A stretch of 46,265 bases of DNA from Thermoflexus hugenholtzii JAD2 (GCA_945881915.1 CAMCVW010000027.1:1-46265); one strand, 5' to 3'. Shown: positions 32,607-42,195, counted from the first letter of the stretch. Notes: generated from the sequence alone by a model not told the origin. Numbers and translations are program-made.

Positions 32607-33317
32607 GTGCATTTCCTACAGATTACTCCGCGCCTCTCGATGCTCACACTCGGTATGGTGCATTGCTACCTCTTTGAAGGCACATACGGCCCTATCCTTA
32701 TCGATTGCGGGAATCCCGGTGACGGGCCCAAAATTCTAGCGGCGTTGGTGCATCGCAAGCACCGCCCTGCCGACCTGCGTATCGTGGCAACGCATCTGCA
32801 CATCGATCACGTCGGGGCACTGAGCGAACTCCAAGCAGCAGGTTCACCTGCTGCAGTATGAGCCCAAACGACTCCGAAGCAGTCGCGCACGGTATCTGGA
32901 TGCGTCCGATGCACTTTGCCGGTCCTTTTGGCTGGTTCGAAGACGGTATCAATCGGCGCATGATTGCGTCACAGCGCGGTCCGTCCGCGCAGACACGTCC
33001 AGATGGCGTCGATGGCGTTGTGCTCTTTGACGAACTGACGGTCATTGCCACCCCGGGTCATTCGCTGGGCCAGATATCACTCTATAGCCCTGTGGACGGC
33101 GGGATTCTCGTACGCGGGTACGCAGCGGTGCACTTCACCGCCCAGCCCAACATCTCGTTCCTCTTATGAGGATAAGGCAATGGCCGTTACGAGCTTCCAG
33201 CGACTCGCTGCATAGAACTTCGGCCATGCGGTTTTTGGTCATGGGAAGCCGTTGATTGGTGCTGCAGATACCTCGTTTAGAATTCGCGCAGCACGCCTGA
33301 AACACAGACATACATCT
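32607..33317 (+). pseudogene. Decayed metallo-beta-lactamase-fold hydrolase
   Basis: The start is GTG at 32607 after GGAGGAACAC. The first part (LQITPRLSMLTLGMVHCYLFEG, ILIDCGNPGDG, IVATHLHIDHVGALSELQA) has the HxHxDH metal motif, but the frame ends at 32861. The middle continues in another frame from about 32858 (WFEDGINRRMIASQRG, LTVIATPGHSLGQISLYSP). There the usual GD metal ligand after the GGILV strand is GY. Near 33165 the frame changes back to the first one and reads EDKAMAVTSFQRLAA, a TAG stop at 33213, then NFGHAVFGHGKPLIGAA, matching the family's C-terminal GHGxP block. Two frameshifts, one nonsense codon and a lost ligand make it a clear pseudogene. Confidence 0.8.
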
Positions 33318-33341
33318 GATAACTGATAACTGATTACTGAT
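33314..33341. repeat. Heptamer tandem repeat, CTGATAA type
   Basis: Four heptamers in register: ctgataa, ctgataa, ctgatta, ctgataa. They lie between the decayed metallo-hydrolase gene and the DmpA-type peptidase gene; the first overlaps the pseudogene's last codon. The unit is the complement of the ttatcag found beside the repeat at 2884-2925. Confidence 0.85.
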
Positions 33342-33362
33342 AACTTCCCGAAGGGAATTCTT

Positions 33363-34487
33363 ATGCCACGACTACGCGAACTGGGAATGGCCATCGGCAC
33401 GACTCCCACCGGCCCGAACAACGCAATCACCGACGTGCCCGGTGTGACGGTAGGGTACGAAACCGTCGTACGCGACACGCCGCACGTCGCCCGCACCGGC
33501 GTGACGATGATATTCCCGCGCGGTCACCAGAGCTGGCAAGAGCCAGTGTATGCAGGGTACCATTCCTACAATGGCTGCGGCGAAATGACCGGCATCGCCT
33601 GGCTCAAAGAATCTGGGCTGCTCTACAATCCGATTGCTATCACTGGGACACCGTGGGTCGGGGCAGTCTGGGATGCGGTTTGTCAGCATTCGATGCGCAA
33701 CGGCTACAACGACAGTTTTCTGCTCCCCGTCGTGACCGAAACGTATGACGGCTGGCTGAGCCACCGCATGGACAACCTCGTCGGGGTCGCACAGGTCGAG
33801 GCTGCCATTGCCAACGCAACCGCAGGTCCCATCGCCGAAGGCTGCGTTGGCGGTGGCACCGGGATGATATGCCACGAATTCAAGGGTGGCACCGGGACGT
33901 CATCGCGCCAGGTACTCATCGCGGGGAATGTCTACACGGTAGGGGTCTTGGTGCAGGCAAATTATGGCGCTCGCGAAGACTTCCGTGCAGACGGCATTCC
34001 CATTGGGCGTCGCATCGGCACCGAGCGCATACCCAGTGGCTGGGCTGAAACGGGTCATGTCCCTGGTGACGGCTCGATTATCGTCATCGTTGCCACCGAC
34101 GCGCCGTTGTCTGCGAGTGGCTGTGACCGCCTCGCACAGCGTGCAACCGTTGGGTTGGCGCGTACTGGAGGCTACGGCCACAACGGCAGCGGCGATTTAT
34201 TCCTAGCGTTCAGTACCGGTAATCGCATCGTCGACGACGTCAATAGGCTCGAATCTTTGCATCAGGTAGCGCCGGGGGCGATGAACGCGCTGTTCCACGC
34301 TGTCGCTGATGCCGTCGAGGAGTCCATTCTGAACGCACTGTGTATGGCGACGACGACGGTCGGCGTCAAAGGCCGCACCGCCCATGCACTGCCCATCGAC
34401 GAACTCATTGCATTGATGCGTGCCAGTGGAACGATGCAGACGCCTGCGGACGGCAAACCGCTGAGCCCACCCGATCGCCTTCCCTAG
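33363..34487 (+). CDS. P1-family aminopeptidase/esterase, DmpA/BapA-like
   Basis: A 374-residue N-terminal-nucleophile enzyme of the DmpA type (L-aminopeptidase D-esterase). These precursors cut themselves before a serine. Family blocks are NAITDVPGVTVGY near residue 20-32, VYAGYHSYNGCGEMTGIAWLKESG (about 62-85), IAEGCVGGGTGMICHEFKGGTGTSSRQV (about 158-185) and GDGSIIVIVATDAPLSASG (about 237-255), where the cleavage-site serine is expected in GDGS. GGYGHNGSGDLFLAFST lies near 275-291. No signal peptide is seen. AAGGGAATTCTT precedes the ATG. Substrates in the family are small peptides with D- or beta-amino acids; the true one here is unknown. Confidence 0.9.
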   Translation: MPRLRELGMAIGTTPTGPNNAITDVPGVTVGYETVVRDTPHVARTGVTMIFPRGHQSWQEPVYAGYHSYNGCGEMTGIAWLKESGLLYNPIAITGTPWVGAVWDAVCQHSMRNGYNDSFLLPVVTETYDGWLSHRMDNLVGVAQVEAAIANATAGPIAEGCVGGGTGMICHEFKGGTGTSSRQVLIAGNVYTVGVLVQANYGAREDFRADGIPIGRRIGTERIPSGWAETGHVPGDGSIIVIVATDAPLSASGCDRLAQRATVGLARTGGYGHNGSGDLFLAFSTGNRIVDDVNRLESLHQVAPGAMNALFHAVADAVEESILNALCMATTTVGVKGRTAHALPIDELIALMRASGTMQTPADGKPLSPPDRLP

Positions 34488-34520
34488 CAGGCGGACTTCT
34501 GCACTGTGTAAAGGAATCAC

Positions 34521-35351
34521 ATGCCGCTCAGTGTCATTGCCCTCATTGTCTTATCGGGATGTATACACGTCGGCTGGAATCTCCTCCTCAAAGGGGCGAC
34601 TTCGCGCAATGTCAGCTCGTGGCTCGCGGTGTGTTTGCCCGGCATTGTATCTTTGCCATTTGTATGGGCAGATACGACACAACATCTATGGGTATTGGCA
34701 GCCGGGAGTGCCGTTTTTCAGGCAGCATATTATCTGTTGCTCGCCTACGGATATGAGCATTACGATCTGGGTGTGCTGTACCCCATCGCGCGCGGAGTGG
34801 CGCCACTATTGTCGACCATCTGGTCCGTGCTGTTGCTCGGCGATCGTCCGAACGTCTACGGCATTGGGGCGGTGATCCTGATAACCGGAGGAACGATCTG
34901 GATTGGCTTGCGCAATCGAAAACCGGGCGAACGGCACGCCGTACCCTGGTTACCACTGCTGGTCGCGCTGATTATTTCGGGCTATACCATCGTGGACGCG
35001 TACGGTACACGGGTGAGTAGTCCATTTGTGTATTACTCGGTCTGCATGACCTGTACCGGCGTGGCAATGTTCCCGTATATCTGGTGGCAGACACCCAAAC
35101 TGCGGCAAGCCATCACCGCTGAAGCACCGCGCGCGGTTCTCATCGGGATTGGTTCGTATGCGTCATATTTGATTGTGTTGAGCTGTTATGCAATTGCCCC
35201 GGTGAGTTACGTAGCGGCCGCGCGTGAGATGAGTATCATCATTGCCGGCGTTGTCGGCTGGATTTGGCTCAAAGAGTCTTTTGGGGCGTCGCGTCTGATT
35301 GGGGCAGGTGCTGTCGCAGCGGGGGTGATTTTGTTGGTATTATTTGGATAA
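34521..35351 (+). CDS. DMT superfamily (EamA-type) transporter
   Basis: A 276-residue inner-membrane protein with about ten hydrophobic helices, in two EamA repeats of five. The first repeat ends with YPIARGVAPLLSTIWSVLLLGDRPNVYGIGAVILITGGTIWIGL (about residues 90-133). The second ends with APVSYVAAAREMSIIIAGVVGWIWLKESFGASRLIGAGAVAAGVILLVLF. Both show the family's conserved P and the E/D-R turn before the last helix. AAAGGAATCAC precedes the ATG. It probably exports an amino acid or other metabolite. trpD starts 23 bases after its stop on the same strand, so they could be co-transcribed. Confidence 0.9.
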   Translation: MPLSVIALIVLSGCIHVGWNLLLKGATSRNVSSWLAVCLPGIVSLPFVWADTTQHLWVLAAGSAVFQAAYYLLLAYGYEHYDLGVLYPIARGVAPLLSTIWSVLLLGDRPNVYGIGAVILITGGTIWIGLRNRKPGERHAVPWLPLLVALIISGYTIVDAYGTRVSSPFVYYSVCMTCTGVAMFPYIWWQTPKLRQAITAEAPRAVLIGIGSYASYLIVLSCYAIAPVSYVAAAREMSIIIAGVVGWIWLKESFGASRLIGAGAVAAGVILLVLFG

Positions 35352-35374
35352 GGAATTGTTTCAGCGGGGGTAGT

Positions 35375-36379
35375 ATGACGATACGAGACAGCATCATTCG
35401 CCTCTCGGGCAGGAACGATTTGGCAGAGGGCGATGCAGCACAGGCGATGACCGAGATTATGACGGGCGTTGCCACCCCCGCCCAAATTGCTGCTTTTCTG
35501 ACCGCGCTCCATCTCAAAGGAGAAACCGCCGCCGAGATCGCCGGTATGGCACGCATCATGCGCGATCATGCACTCGCCGTCAATGTCCGACCGGGGGCGG
35601 TCGACACCTGCGGGACGGGTGGGGACGGTGCGGGCACCTTCAACATATCGACCATTGCAGCCTTCGTCGCTGCGGGTGCAGGTATCCGCATTGCCAAACA
35701 CGGGAACCGGGCCATGTCCAGTCGTTGTGGCTCGGCAGACGTCCTCGAAGGCTTGGGGGTCAACCTCGAACTCGAACCAAACGAGGTCGCGCGACGCATC
35801 GACACGCAACACTTCGGCTTTATGTTTGCACCACGCTTTCACCCTGCGATGCGCTTTGCTGGTCCAGTGCGTCGCGAGATAGGCATCCGCACTGCATTCA
35901 ATCTGCTCGGACCGCTGACCAACCCAGCCCGCGTCAGCCGCCAGGTTATCGGCACCGCCAACGACACCCTGGCGCGAAAATTAGCTGATGCCTTAGCTCT
36001 GCTCAACATGGACGCAGTGATGGTCTATGCCGGTTGTGGCAATGTCGATGAACTCTCGCTCGAGGGCGAAAACATTGTCTACGAGGTACATGGGAACCTG
36101 CCTATCGAGCGGTACCTGCTCGATGGGACTGCCTTCGGGCTGACGCGTGCAGCCAATACTGCACTCGCCGGTGGTGACACCATCGAAAACGTGACGATTG
36201 CACGTGCGATTTTGGGCGGTCAGGGTACCATTGCCCAACACGACGTAGTGGTATTCAATGCAGCTGCCGCTATCCGCGCCGCCGACATGCATCAGAGTTG
36301 GCAGCAGGCAATCGAACGCGCCCGGGCATCTATTGCCTCGGGCGCAGCACAGCAGCGATTAACTCAGGCCATGAGCTGA
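35375..36379 (+). CDS. trpD: Anthranilate phosphoribosyltransferase
   Basis: TrpD (EC 2.4.2.18) joins anthranilate and PRPP, the second committed step of tryptophan synthesis. The 334-residue protein starts at 35375, after GGGGGTAGT. The fold is standard: a helical N-terminal domain (about 1-70) with EIMTGVATPAQIAAFLTALHLKGE, then the PRPP loop TCGTGGDGAGTFNISTIAAF (about 77-96), IAKHGNRAMSSRCGSADVLEGLG (about 107-129) and FMFAPRFHPAMRFAGPVRREIGIRTAFNLLGPLTNP (about 148-183). The invariant residues in those blocks are present. No other trp gene is in the window, so trpD is separated from a trp operon here. Confidence 0.96.
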   Translation: MTIRDSIIRLSGRNDLAEGDAAQAMTEIMTGVATPAQIAAFLTALHLKGETAAEIAGMARIMRDHALAVNVRPGAVDTCGTGGDGAGTFNISTIAAFVAAGAGIRIAKHGNRAMSSRCGSADVLEGLGVNLELEPNEVARRIDTQHFGFMFAPRFHPAMRFAGPVRREIGIRTAFNLLGPLTNPARVSRQVIGTANDTLARKLADALALLNMDAVMVYAGCGNVDELSLEGENIVYEVHGNLPIERYLLDGTAFGLTRAANTALAGGDTIENVTIARAILGGQGTIAQHDVVVFNAAAAIRAADMHQSWQQAIERARASIASGAAQQRLTQAMS

Positions 36380-36380
36380 C

Positions 36381-36884
36381 TTAGAAAAAACTATATTTGC
36401 GCCAAACAGCATCGCGTTCGAGCTCATTCAAGAGCGCGAACGCGATGTATGTCGGTCGACGCGGTATGCTGAGCAACGGCATACTGGCCTCGGTGGGAGT
36501 GCGCCCGCCTTTACGGTGATTGCAGGCTTTGCAGGCAGCGACGACGTTGTGCCATTCGGTCGTCCCACCATGTGCCCGCGGCACCACGTGATCAATGGTG
36601 AGTTGCGATCGCGTCGAGACAAGACCGCAGTATTGACAGGTCTCTTTGTCACGCATCAATACTGCGTGGCGTGTGCAAGGAAGTTTGAGGTTGCGGGGGA
36701 TGCGAATGTATCGGGTCAGTCGAATAACGAGTGGCACCGCATAGCGACGCGAAATACCACATATAAAACGCTGGGCTGCCTCGACCACTTCGGCTTTTTC
36801 TTGGAGCAATAACACCAATGCACGGCGCGCGGGCACCAGTTGCAACGGTTCGTAACTCGCATTCAACACCAGTACCCGTTGCAT
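36381..36884 (-). CDS. HNH endonuclease domain protein
   Basis: A 167-residue protein. The ATG at 36884 follows GGAGGCGTCC. The N-terminal 80 residues (VLVLNASYEPLQLVPARRALVLLLQEKAEVV) are the characteristic extension of stand-alone HNH proteins widespread in cyanobacteria and Chloroflexota. The HNH site spans about residues 85-140, CQYCG, LTIDHVVPRAHGG, TEWHNVVAACKACNHRKGGRTPTEA: zinc ligands CxxC twice (CQYC, CKAC), the catalytic His of IDHV, the Asn of WHNVV and the last His of NHRK. No methylase or restriction partner is nearby, so its role (repair, restriction of unmodified DNA or other) is unclear. It is convergent with trpD, two bases apart. Confidence 0.9.
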   Translation of the reverse strand: MQRVLVLNASYEPLQLVPARRALVLLLQEKAEVVEAAQRFICGISRRYAVPLVIRLTRYIRIPRNLKLPCTRHAVLMRDKETCQYCGLVSTRSQLTIDHVVPRAHGGTTEWHNVVAACKACNHRKGGRTPTEASMPLLSIPRRPTYIAFALLNELERDAVWRKYSFF

Positions 36885-37065
36885 GGACGCCTCCTGGCAC
36901 AATCCGCTGTTTCGAGTCTGAAGCAACACATCACGGGCAACACTGGGAGCAAACAACGTCTGGCGACAGATGTAAGCTGTGCGTCACTACACCACATGTA
37001 GTAGGTGTCCGACGACTGCATCACTACTGCTAGCATACATGAGTGGTTTGTGCATGTCAATGATT

Positions 37066-37095
37066 TTGACAGTGCGAATCAGGGAATGCTATACT
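37066..37095 (+). promoter_or_regulatory. Sigma-70-type promoter of the superoxide dismutase gene
   Basis: TTGACA at 37066-37071 and TATACT at 37090-37095 are separated by 18 bases. The start would fall near 37102, leaving a leader of about 28 bases with ggagg before the ATG. Confidence 0.75.
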
Positions 37096-37130
37096 ACTTA
37101 GGAATGATTTTGTTCACCTAGGAGGCACAC

Positions 37131-37736
37131 ATGCCGTTTACATTGCCAACTTTGGCGTATGATGTTGCAGCTCTCGAGCCACACATTGACGCCGCCACGA
37201 TGACGATTCACCATGGCAAGCACCATGCCGCCTACGTCACCAATGCCAACAACGCATTGAATGACCACAGTGCTTTGCAGGCCTTGAGTGCCGAGGAGTT
37301 GTTGACCAAAATCAGCGACACCCCAGACAGCATTCGTCAGGCACTCATCAACAACGTCGGCGGACACGTCAACCACACCATGTTCTGGGAATTGATGACT
37401 CCTGGCGGTTCGAAGGTTCCAACCGGCAACTTGTCCGTCGTCATCACCAACACGTTTGGCGGTCTTGATCAGCTCAAAGCAGCCATCAACGATGCCGGCA
37501 TGAAGCGTTTCGGCAGTGGCTGGAGTTGGCTGGTCAGTGATGCAAGCGGCACACTCAAGGTCATCAGCACACCAAACCAAGACAGCCCAATCATGCAAGG
37601 GTTGACCCCGGTATTGGGTGTCGATGTGTGGGAGCATGCCTACTACCTGAATTACCAAAACCGCCGTGCGGATTACCTATCGGCATGGTGGAACGTCGTC
37701 AATTGGGACGTCGTCGCCAAAAAATACGGTCGCTAA
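37131..37736 (+). CDS. sodA: Superoxide dismutase, manganese-type
   Basis: SodA (EC 1.15.1.1) converts superoxide to oxygen and peroxide. The 201-residue protein has the Fe/Mn superfamily layout. Metal ligands are predicted in MTIHHGKHHAAYV (His about 27), NNVGGHVNHTMFWELM (His about 84), and LGVDVWEHAYYL (Asp and His about 163-167). The segments GGHVNHTMFW, GSGWSWL and QDSPIMQG are typical of the Mn rather than Fe form, which carries GGHxNH and QDSP. The C-terminal YLSAWWNVVNWDVVAKKY closes the second domain. TAGGAGG lies before the ATG and a near-consensus promoter is at 37066-37095. It is cytosolic, with no signal peptide. Confidence 0.95.
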   Translation: MPFTLPTLAYDVAALEPHIDAATMTIHHGKHHAAYVTNANNALNDHSALQALSAEELLTKISDTPDSIRQALINNVGGHVNHTMFWELMTPGGSKVPTGNLSVVITNTFGGLDQLKAAINDAGMKRFGSGWSWLVSDASGTLKVISTPNQDSPIMQGLTPVLGVDVWEHAYYLNYQNRRADYLSAWWNVVNWDVVAKKYGR

Positions 37737-37776
37737 TTTTTCACTCATCGACAATATCACGAAAACAGTGATTGTG

Positions 37777-37808
37777 AAGCGGAGTTCGGCATTTGCTGAA
37801 TTCCGCTT
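37777..37808. terminator. Hairpin between sodA and pdxS
   Basis: Arms aagcggagttc (37777-37787) and gaattccgctt (37798-37808) pair with one G-T, around a 10-base loop. No T-run follows, so termination may be partial. It directly precedes the pdxS promoter. Confidence 0.45.
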
Positions 37809-37813
37809 TACCC

Positions 37814-37841
37814 TTGAAGACTGATGCATCTGTGGTACAAT
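37814..37841 (+). promoter_or_regulatory. Probable pdxS promoter
   Basis: TTGAAG (37814-37819) and TACAAT (37836-37841) are separated by 16 bases. The leader to the pdxS ATG at 37898 would be about 50 bases. Confidence 0.6.
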
Positions 37842-37897
37842 ACCGCTCAGAACCCCCCGGAACCCGTTTTTTCTCTCGATTGCAAGGAGTCTCACGC

Positions 37898-38785
37898 ATG
37901 GCTATCGAAAAATCAACCTGGACCACAAAAGCTGGTCTCGCTCAGATGCTCAAGGGTGGCGTCATTATGGATGTCATCGACGAAGAACAGGCCAAAATCG
38001 CTGAAGAAGCAGGCGCAGTTGCCGTAATGGCACTCGAGCGCGTACCAGCAGATATACGCAAGCAAGGCGGAATAGCCCGCATGAGCGATCCGGAGTTGAT
38101 TTTACGCATCAAAGAGTGCGTTACCATTCCCGTGATGGCCAAGGCACGTATTGGTCACTTCGTCGAAGCACAGATTCTCGAATCACTGGGTATCGACTAC
38201 ATCGATGAATCAGAAGTGTTGACCCCTGCCGACGAAGAATTCCACACCGACAAACACAAGTTCAAAATTCCCTTCGTCAACGGCTGCAAAAACCTCGGTG
38301 AAGCGCTCCGCCGCATCACCGAAGGTGCAGCCATGCTGCGCACCAAGGGTGAAGCAGGTACCGGCAATGTGGTCGAAGCAGTGCGCCACGCACGCACCGT
38401 TTATGGCGAAATCCGCAAGCTCCACGGGATGTCAGAAGACGAACTCTACACAGCTGCCAAAAACATGCAAGCGCCATACGACCTGGTCAAGTCCGTTGCC
38501 CAGGCCGGTCGTTTGCCTGTGGTCAACTTTGCCGCAGGTGGCATTGCTACCCCAGCTGATGCTGCCCTGATGATGCAACTGGGTGTCGACGGCGTATTCG
38601 TCGGTTCCGGCATCTACAAGTCGGGCAATCCTGCAAAGCGCGCCAAGGCAATCGTCCAAGCCACGACCCATTATCGTGATGCTGCCATCATTGCCGAAGT
38701 CAGCAAGCACCTCGGCGAGGCCATGGTCGGTATCGACATTAGCACACTGCCACAGGATCAACTGTTGGCAAACCGCGGCTGGTAA
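37898..38785 (+). CDS. pdxS: Pyridoxal 5'-phosphate synthase lyase subunit
   Basis: PdxS (EC 4.3.3.6) makes PLP from ribose 5-phosphate, glyceraldehyde 3-phosphate and ammonia supplied by PdxT. The 295-residue size is normal. The start at 37898 follows AAGGAGTCTCACGC. The (beta/alpha)8 barrel shows [41 protein letters not shown] (about residues 14-54), [19 protein letters not shown], with the active-site lysine in MAKARIGH (about 82), [27 protein letters not shown], and the second lysine in [22 protein letters not shown] (about 150). [29 protein letters not shown] closes the phosphate site. pdxT follows 63 bases downstream, past a terminator-like hairpin. Confidence 0.97.
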   Translation: MAIEKSTWTTKAGLAQMLKGGVIMDVIDEEQAKIAEEAGAVAVMALERVPADIRKQGGIARMSDPELILRIKECVTIPVMAKARIGHFVEAQILESLGIDYIDESEVLTPADEEFHTDKHKFKIPFVNGCKNLGEALRRITEGAAMLRTKGEAGTGNVVEAVRHARTVYGEIRKLHGMSEDELYTAAKNMQAPYDLVKSVAQAGRLPVVNFAAGGIATPADAALMMQLGVDGVFVGSGIYKSGNPAKRAKAIVQATTHYRDAAIIAEVSKHLGEAMVGIDISTLPQDQLLANRGW

Positions 38786-38797
38786 TCCCTTCAACAG

Positions 38798-38830
38798 GAC
38801 GACCACGTGCGGCGCACGTGGTCGTCTTTT
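38798..38830 (+). terminator. Intercistronic terminator between pdxS and pdxT
   Basis: A perfect 13-bp stem (gacgaccacgtgc at 38798-38810 with 38814-38826) and a 3-base loop, followed by tttt. It lies 13 bp past the pdxS stop and 18 bp before the pdxT start. It may reduce pdxT expression relative to pdxS. Confidence 0.7.
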
Positions 38831-38848
38831 AGCATCACCGGAGTGGCC

Positions 38849-39415
38849 ATGACAGTCGGCGTACTCGCGCTCCAAGGCGCATTCATCGAACACGAAGCGA
38901 TGCTCACACGAATCGGTGTCGAAACACGGCAGATTCGTCTGCCCCGAGATCTCGATGGCATCGAACGCCTCATTCTACCCGGCGGCGAAAGCACGACCAT
39001 CGGCAAATTGATGGTCATGTATGATTTGCTGATTCCCTTGCGTGACCGCATCAACGCTGGGATGCCGGTGTGGGGGACCTGTGCCGGTGCTATCTTGATG
39101 TCACGCCGCATCGTCGATGGTCGTCCAGACCAACCCGCGTTGCAGGTAATGGACATTGAGTCGCGACGCAATGCCTTTGGGAGTCAACTCGATAGCTTTG
39201 AGACAGACATCACGATGATTGGGCTCGATGCACCCTTCCACACCGTGTTTATCCGAGCCCCCATCATCGAGAATCCTGGCCCCTCTTGCCGCATTCTCGC
39301 TCAGTTATCAGACGGGCGTATTGTCGCTGCACAACAAAACCATATGCTGGCGACGTCATTCCACCCTGAGTTGACCGAAGACGACCGCATCCATCGGTAT
39401 TTTCTGACAATCTAG
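38849..39415 (+). CDS. pdxT: Pyridoxal 5'-phosphate synthase glutaminase subunit
   Basis: PdxT (EC 3.5.1.2 activity) releases ammonia from glutamine and docks on PdxS. The 188-residue length is typical. The start at 38849 follows GGAGTGGCC. The class I amidotransferase fold shows VGVLALQGAFIEHEAML (residues 3-19), RLILPGGESTTIGKLM (about 42-57), the nucleophile cysteine in WGTCAGAILMS (about 77) and the Glu/His pair in SFHPELTEDDRIHRYF near 170-185. A GNAT-like gene follows after 13 bp on the same strand. Confidence 0.96.
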   Translation: MTVGVLALQGAFIEHEAMLTRIGVETRQIRLPRDLDGIERLILPGGESTTIGKLMVMYDLLIPLRDRINAGMPVWGTCAGAILMSRRIVDGRPDQPALQVMDIESRRNAFGSQLDSFETDITMIGLDAPFHTVFIRAPIIENPGPSCRILAQLSDGRIVAAQQNHMLATSFHPELTEDDRIHRYFLTI

Positions 39416-39428
39416 TCGGTGAGGGTCT

Positions 39429-40445
39429 ATGTACCGTTTGCTCACGCCACCAGATTTGCTGACCCTGCGCCACAAACCACGATCATTAGCGGTGGTACAC
39501 CCTGATGCGTTGTTGTTGACCCCTCACCGTCCGTTGGTGTATGGGCTACGGTCAGTGCTGAGCAATCACGGACGCTGGAGTAGTGCATACATTCGTGATG
39601 TTGCCGTCAGTGCGGTCCTGTACGCGCACGCACCTCCCGGTCGGCCTGAACGTGAACTCGTCGCTCTCGCGAGCTACGGGCCACACATGCGCTACCCGAG
39701 CGACCATGATATTTGGTTCCGACTGCTCGAGGCTCATGTCATCGCGAGTGGAAACCAGCAAGTGCAACGGCTCTATGCAACGCTTTCGTTGAATCATGAT
39801 CTGTCCGAAATATTCCGCCAGAGCGGCTACAGCTGTTATGCACGGCAGACCGTCTTCCGCCTCGAAGGTCCCGATTGGAATCAAGGGACACGCTTTGCGG
39901 CGCTTCAGCCACAGACCCGTCAAGATGTCTGGGGGGTGCACCAACTCTACGGAGCGGTCACACCCAAACCCGTCCAACACGCCGAAGCACGCACCGCACG
40001 TGACTGGGCACTCCCAATTACCACGCCCTGGGACGCATATAAACTCCGTGCCTGGGTGCTCCGTCACGAAGACCGGGTGGTGGCAACAATCCGCATCAAG
40101 AGTAGTCGCACCGCACACGTGATTACGCTCCTGGTGCACCCAGACCTGCGCGCCGAAGTTGCAGATATGCTCCGCTATGGGATGAGCCAAATCGCTGACA
40201 CGCTGCCGATGTGGCTGATTCTGCGCGAATACCAAGAGGAGCTGCAATGGCCTGCCCAAGACCTGGGCTTCCAACCGTTCCGAGAACACCAGCTGTTGGT
40301 GCGGCACACGGTTGCGTTCTCGCGCAGGCCGGCATTGGCACGCGTCCTCGACCCCGCTCGTGAGCAGGGCACCCCTATCCCTTCTATCATCCCGGTCAGC
40401 GAACAAGCGAGGCATCATGTCACACCCGAACGTCATCACGAGTAA
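39429..40445 (+). CDS. GNAT-like protein of unknown substrate
   Basis: A 338-residue protein with GGTGAGGGTCT before its ATG. The N-terminal half ([80 protein letters not shown]) has the second part of an acetyltransferase fold: a helix, and a beta5-beta6 pair with ending [15 protein letters not shown]. The second half repeats a similar pattern ([58 protein letters not shown]). It looks like a tandem GNAT without a clear RGxG loop, so catalysis is uncertain. Its last 29 bases overlap the start of the R3H ATPase gene, so the two are probably coupled. Confidence 0.5.
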   Translation: MYRLLTPPDLLTLRHKPRSLAVVHPDALLLTPHRPLVYGLRSVLSNHGRWSSAYIRDVAVSAVLYAHAPPGRPERELVALASYGPHMRYPSDHDIWFRLLEAHVIASGNQQVQRLYATLSLNHDLSEIFRQSGYSCYARQTVFRLEGPDWNQGTRFAALQPQTRQDVWGVHQLYGAVTPKPVQHAEARTARDWALPITTPWDAYKLRAWVLRHEDRVVATIRIKSSRTAHVITLLVHPDLRAEVADMLRYGMSQIADTLPMWLILREYQEELQWPAQDLGFQPFREHQLLVRHTVAFSRRPALARVLDPAREQGTPIPSIIPVSEQARHHVTPERHHE

Positions 40446-42171
40446 CATCGACGATCTGCTCGATATCATTCCTGCCCGGGTCCGGACCATGCTGGCCGAG
40501 GCGCTTGAGTCAACAGATGATCTCCTCGAGGTGGTACTCGACCTCGGCCGCCTTCCCGAAGCGCGCTACCGCACGGTTTCGAATTTATTGGGCGACCGCG
40601 AGATTACCTTCGAAGACATCGAAGCAGTCACCTCACGGATCAGTGCCTTCGGCGAAGATAACCGTGCCGGCATACCCCGCACACTGCATCGCATTTCTGC
40701 AATGCGCAACCGCTCAGGTCGCATCGTCGGACTCACGTGCCGCGTCGGTCGAGCTGTCATCGGTACGATTAGCGTGGTCCGCGATTTGGTCGAATCAGGC
40801 AAGAGTGTCCTCCTCCTCGGACGGCCGGGTGTCGGCAAAACGACGATGCTCCGCGAGACTGCCCGCGTCTTGGCTGACGATGCCCGCAAACGCGTCATCA
40901 TCGTCGATACCTCCAATGAAATAGCCGGTGACGGCGACATCCCCCACCCTGGTATCGGTCGCGCACGCCGCATGCAAGTGCAACGACCCAGCGAACAACA
41001 CGCCGTCATGATTGAAGCCGTTGAAAATCACATGCCTGAGGTAATCGTCATTGACGAGATAGGCACTGAGCTCGAAGCACAAGCCTCACGCACCATCGCC
41101 GAACGTGGCGTCCAGCTTATCGGCACCGCGCACGGGCAATTGCTCGAAAACCTGATGGTCAATCCGACGCTCTCGGACCTCGTCGGTGGCATCCAACCGG
41201 TCACCCTGGGTGACGACGAAGCCCGCCGCCGTGGCACCCAAAAAACCGTTCTGGAACGCAAACAACCACCGACGTTTGATATTTTGATCGAAATTCGCAA
41301 TTGGGACGATGTCCTCATCTACAACAACATCGGCGAAGCCGTCGATAGCCTCCTGCTCGGCGAATCACCCCAGGCCGAGCACCGTACCCGCGCTGCAGAC
41401 GGTACCATCTCGGTCGAAATGGTCTCTACTGAGCCGCCTGAAGGATTAGCCGGACAATCCGCTCAGAGTGTACGTCGCGCCCACAACACGGGATTTGACC
41501 AGCAGCCCGAGTCGCGCCGTGGCAGTCGAGGCCGAAGCAACGATCGCTTTGGCACTCCTGCGCGCTCGATGGGCATGATGGCACTCCCTGCCGAGCGCTT
41601 GCACGGCGTTCTGCAAGACCCCATGATGACGCAAATCCCAGCGCAATCGGCTCCGGTCGCCCCTGCAGTACCACACAGCCCATCCATTACCCATCGCATC
41701 TATGCCTTTGGGTTGAGTCGCGACAAAGTCGAAAAAGTCATCCAAGGCCTTCATGTACCCGCAGTAGTCGTCCGAGACATCGATGAGGCGACGATGGTGA
41801 TGACCCTCAAAAACTACTATCGCCAAGGTTCCGCCCGTTTACGTGGTGCCGAGCAACGGAATCTGCCCATTTATGTGCTCCGCGCTTCCACTGCTATCCA
41901 GATCGAACGCCAGCTGTTGGATATTTTTGGAATTGAAGTACCCACACGCGGCCACGAACGCGTCGGATCAGGTACTCCAGAAGTCCAAGGTGCAATTATG
42001 GAAGCCGAGACGGCAATTCATCAGGTCCTCAAAGGTGAAAAGTCCGTGGTCGAATTGACCCCGCAAGGCAGTATCATTCGTCGCCTACAACACCAAATGG
42101 CAGAGCGCTACAACGTGACCTCCGAGAGCCGTGGCAAAGAACCACATCGCCGCGTCAAAGTCTCGCGCTAG
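40417..42171 (+). CDS. SpoIIIAA/Ycf45-like AAA ATPase with a C-terminal R3H domain
   Basis: A 584-residue protein. The start at 40417 (MSHPNVITS) is inside the end of the previous gene with GCGAGG upstream. The N-terminal region (about 1-115) is the Ycf45-type lead segment. The ATPase has Walker [19 protein letters not shown] (about residues 135-152), [25 protein letters not shown] (about 166-190) and Walker [15 protein letters not shown] (about 209-222). A low-complexity stretch (about 340-420) follows. Then comes a small domain ([37 protein letters not shown]), and an R3H single-strand nucleic-acid-binding domain (about 520-584). Homologues are common in cyanobacteria, plastids and Chloroflexota; function unknown. 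tmk starts 24 bases after its stop. Confidence 0.92.
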   Translation: MSHPNVITSNIDDLLDIIPARVRTMLAEALESTDDLLEVVLDLGRLPEARYRTVSNLLGDREITFEDIEAVTSRISAFGEDNRAGIPRTLHRISAMRNRSGRIVGLTCRVGRAVIGTISVVRDLVESGKSVLLLGRPGVGKTTMLRETARVLADDARKRVIIVDTSNEIAGDGDIPHPGIGRARRMQVQRPSEQHAVMIEAVENHMPEVIVIDEIGTELEAQASRTIAERGVQLIGTAHGQLLENLMVNPTLSDLVGGIQPVTLGDDEARRRGTQKTVLERKQPPTFDILIEIRNWDDVLIYNNIGEAVDSLLLGESPQAEHRTRAADGTISVEMVSTEPPEGLAGQSAQSVRRAHNTGFDQQPESRRGSRGRSNDRFGTPARSMGMMALPAERLHGVLQDPMMTQIPAQSAPVAPAVPHSPSITHRIYAFGLSRDKVEKVIQGLHVPAVVVRDIDEATMVMTLKNYYRQGSARLRGAEQRNLPIYVLRASTAIQIERQLLDIFGIEVPTRGHERVGSGTPEVQGAIMEAETAIHQVLKGEKSVVELTPQGSIIRRLQHQMAERYNVTSESRGKEPHRRVKVSR

Positions 42172-42195
42172 CAGACACGCTGAAAAAAGGGTATT

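Noticed and set aside
32850-32865. Programmed frameshift in the metallo-hydrolase gene.
   Set aside because: A second frameshift, a nonsense codon and a lost metal ligand follow downstream.
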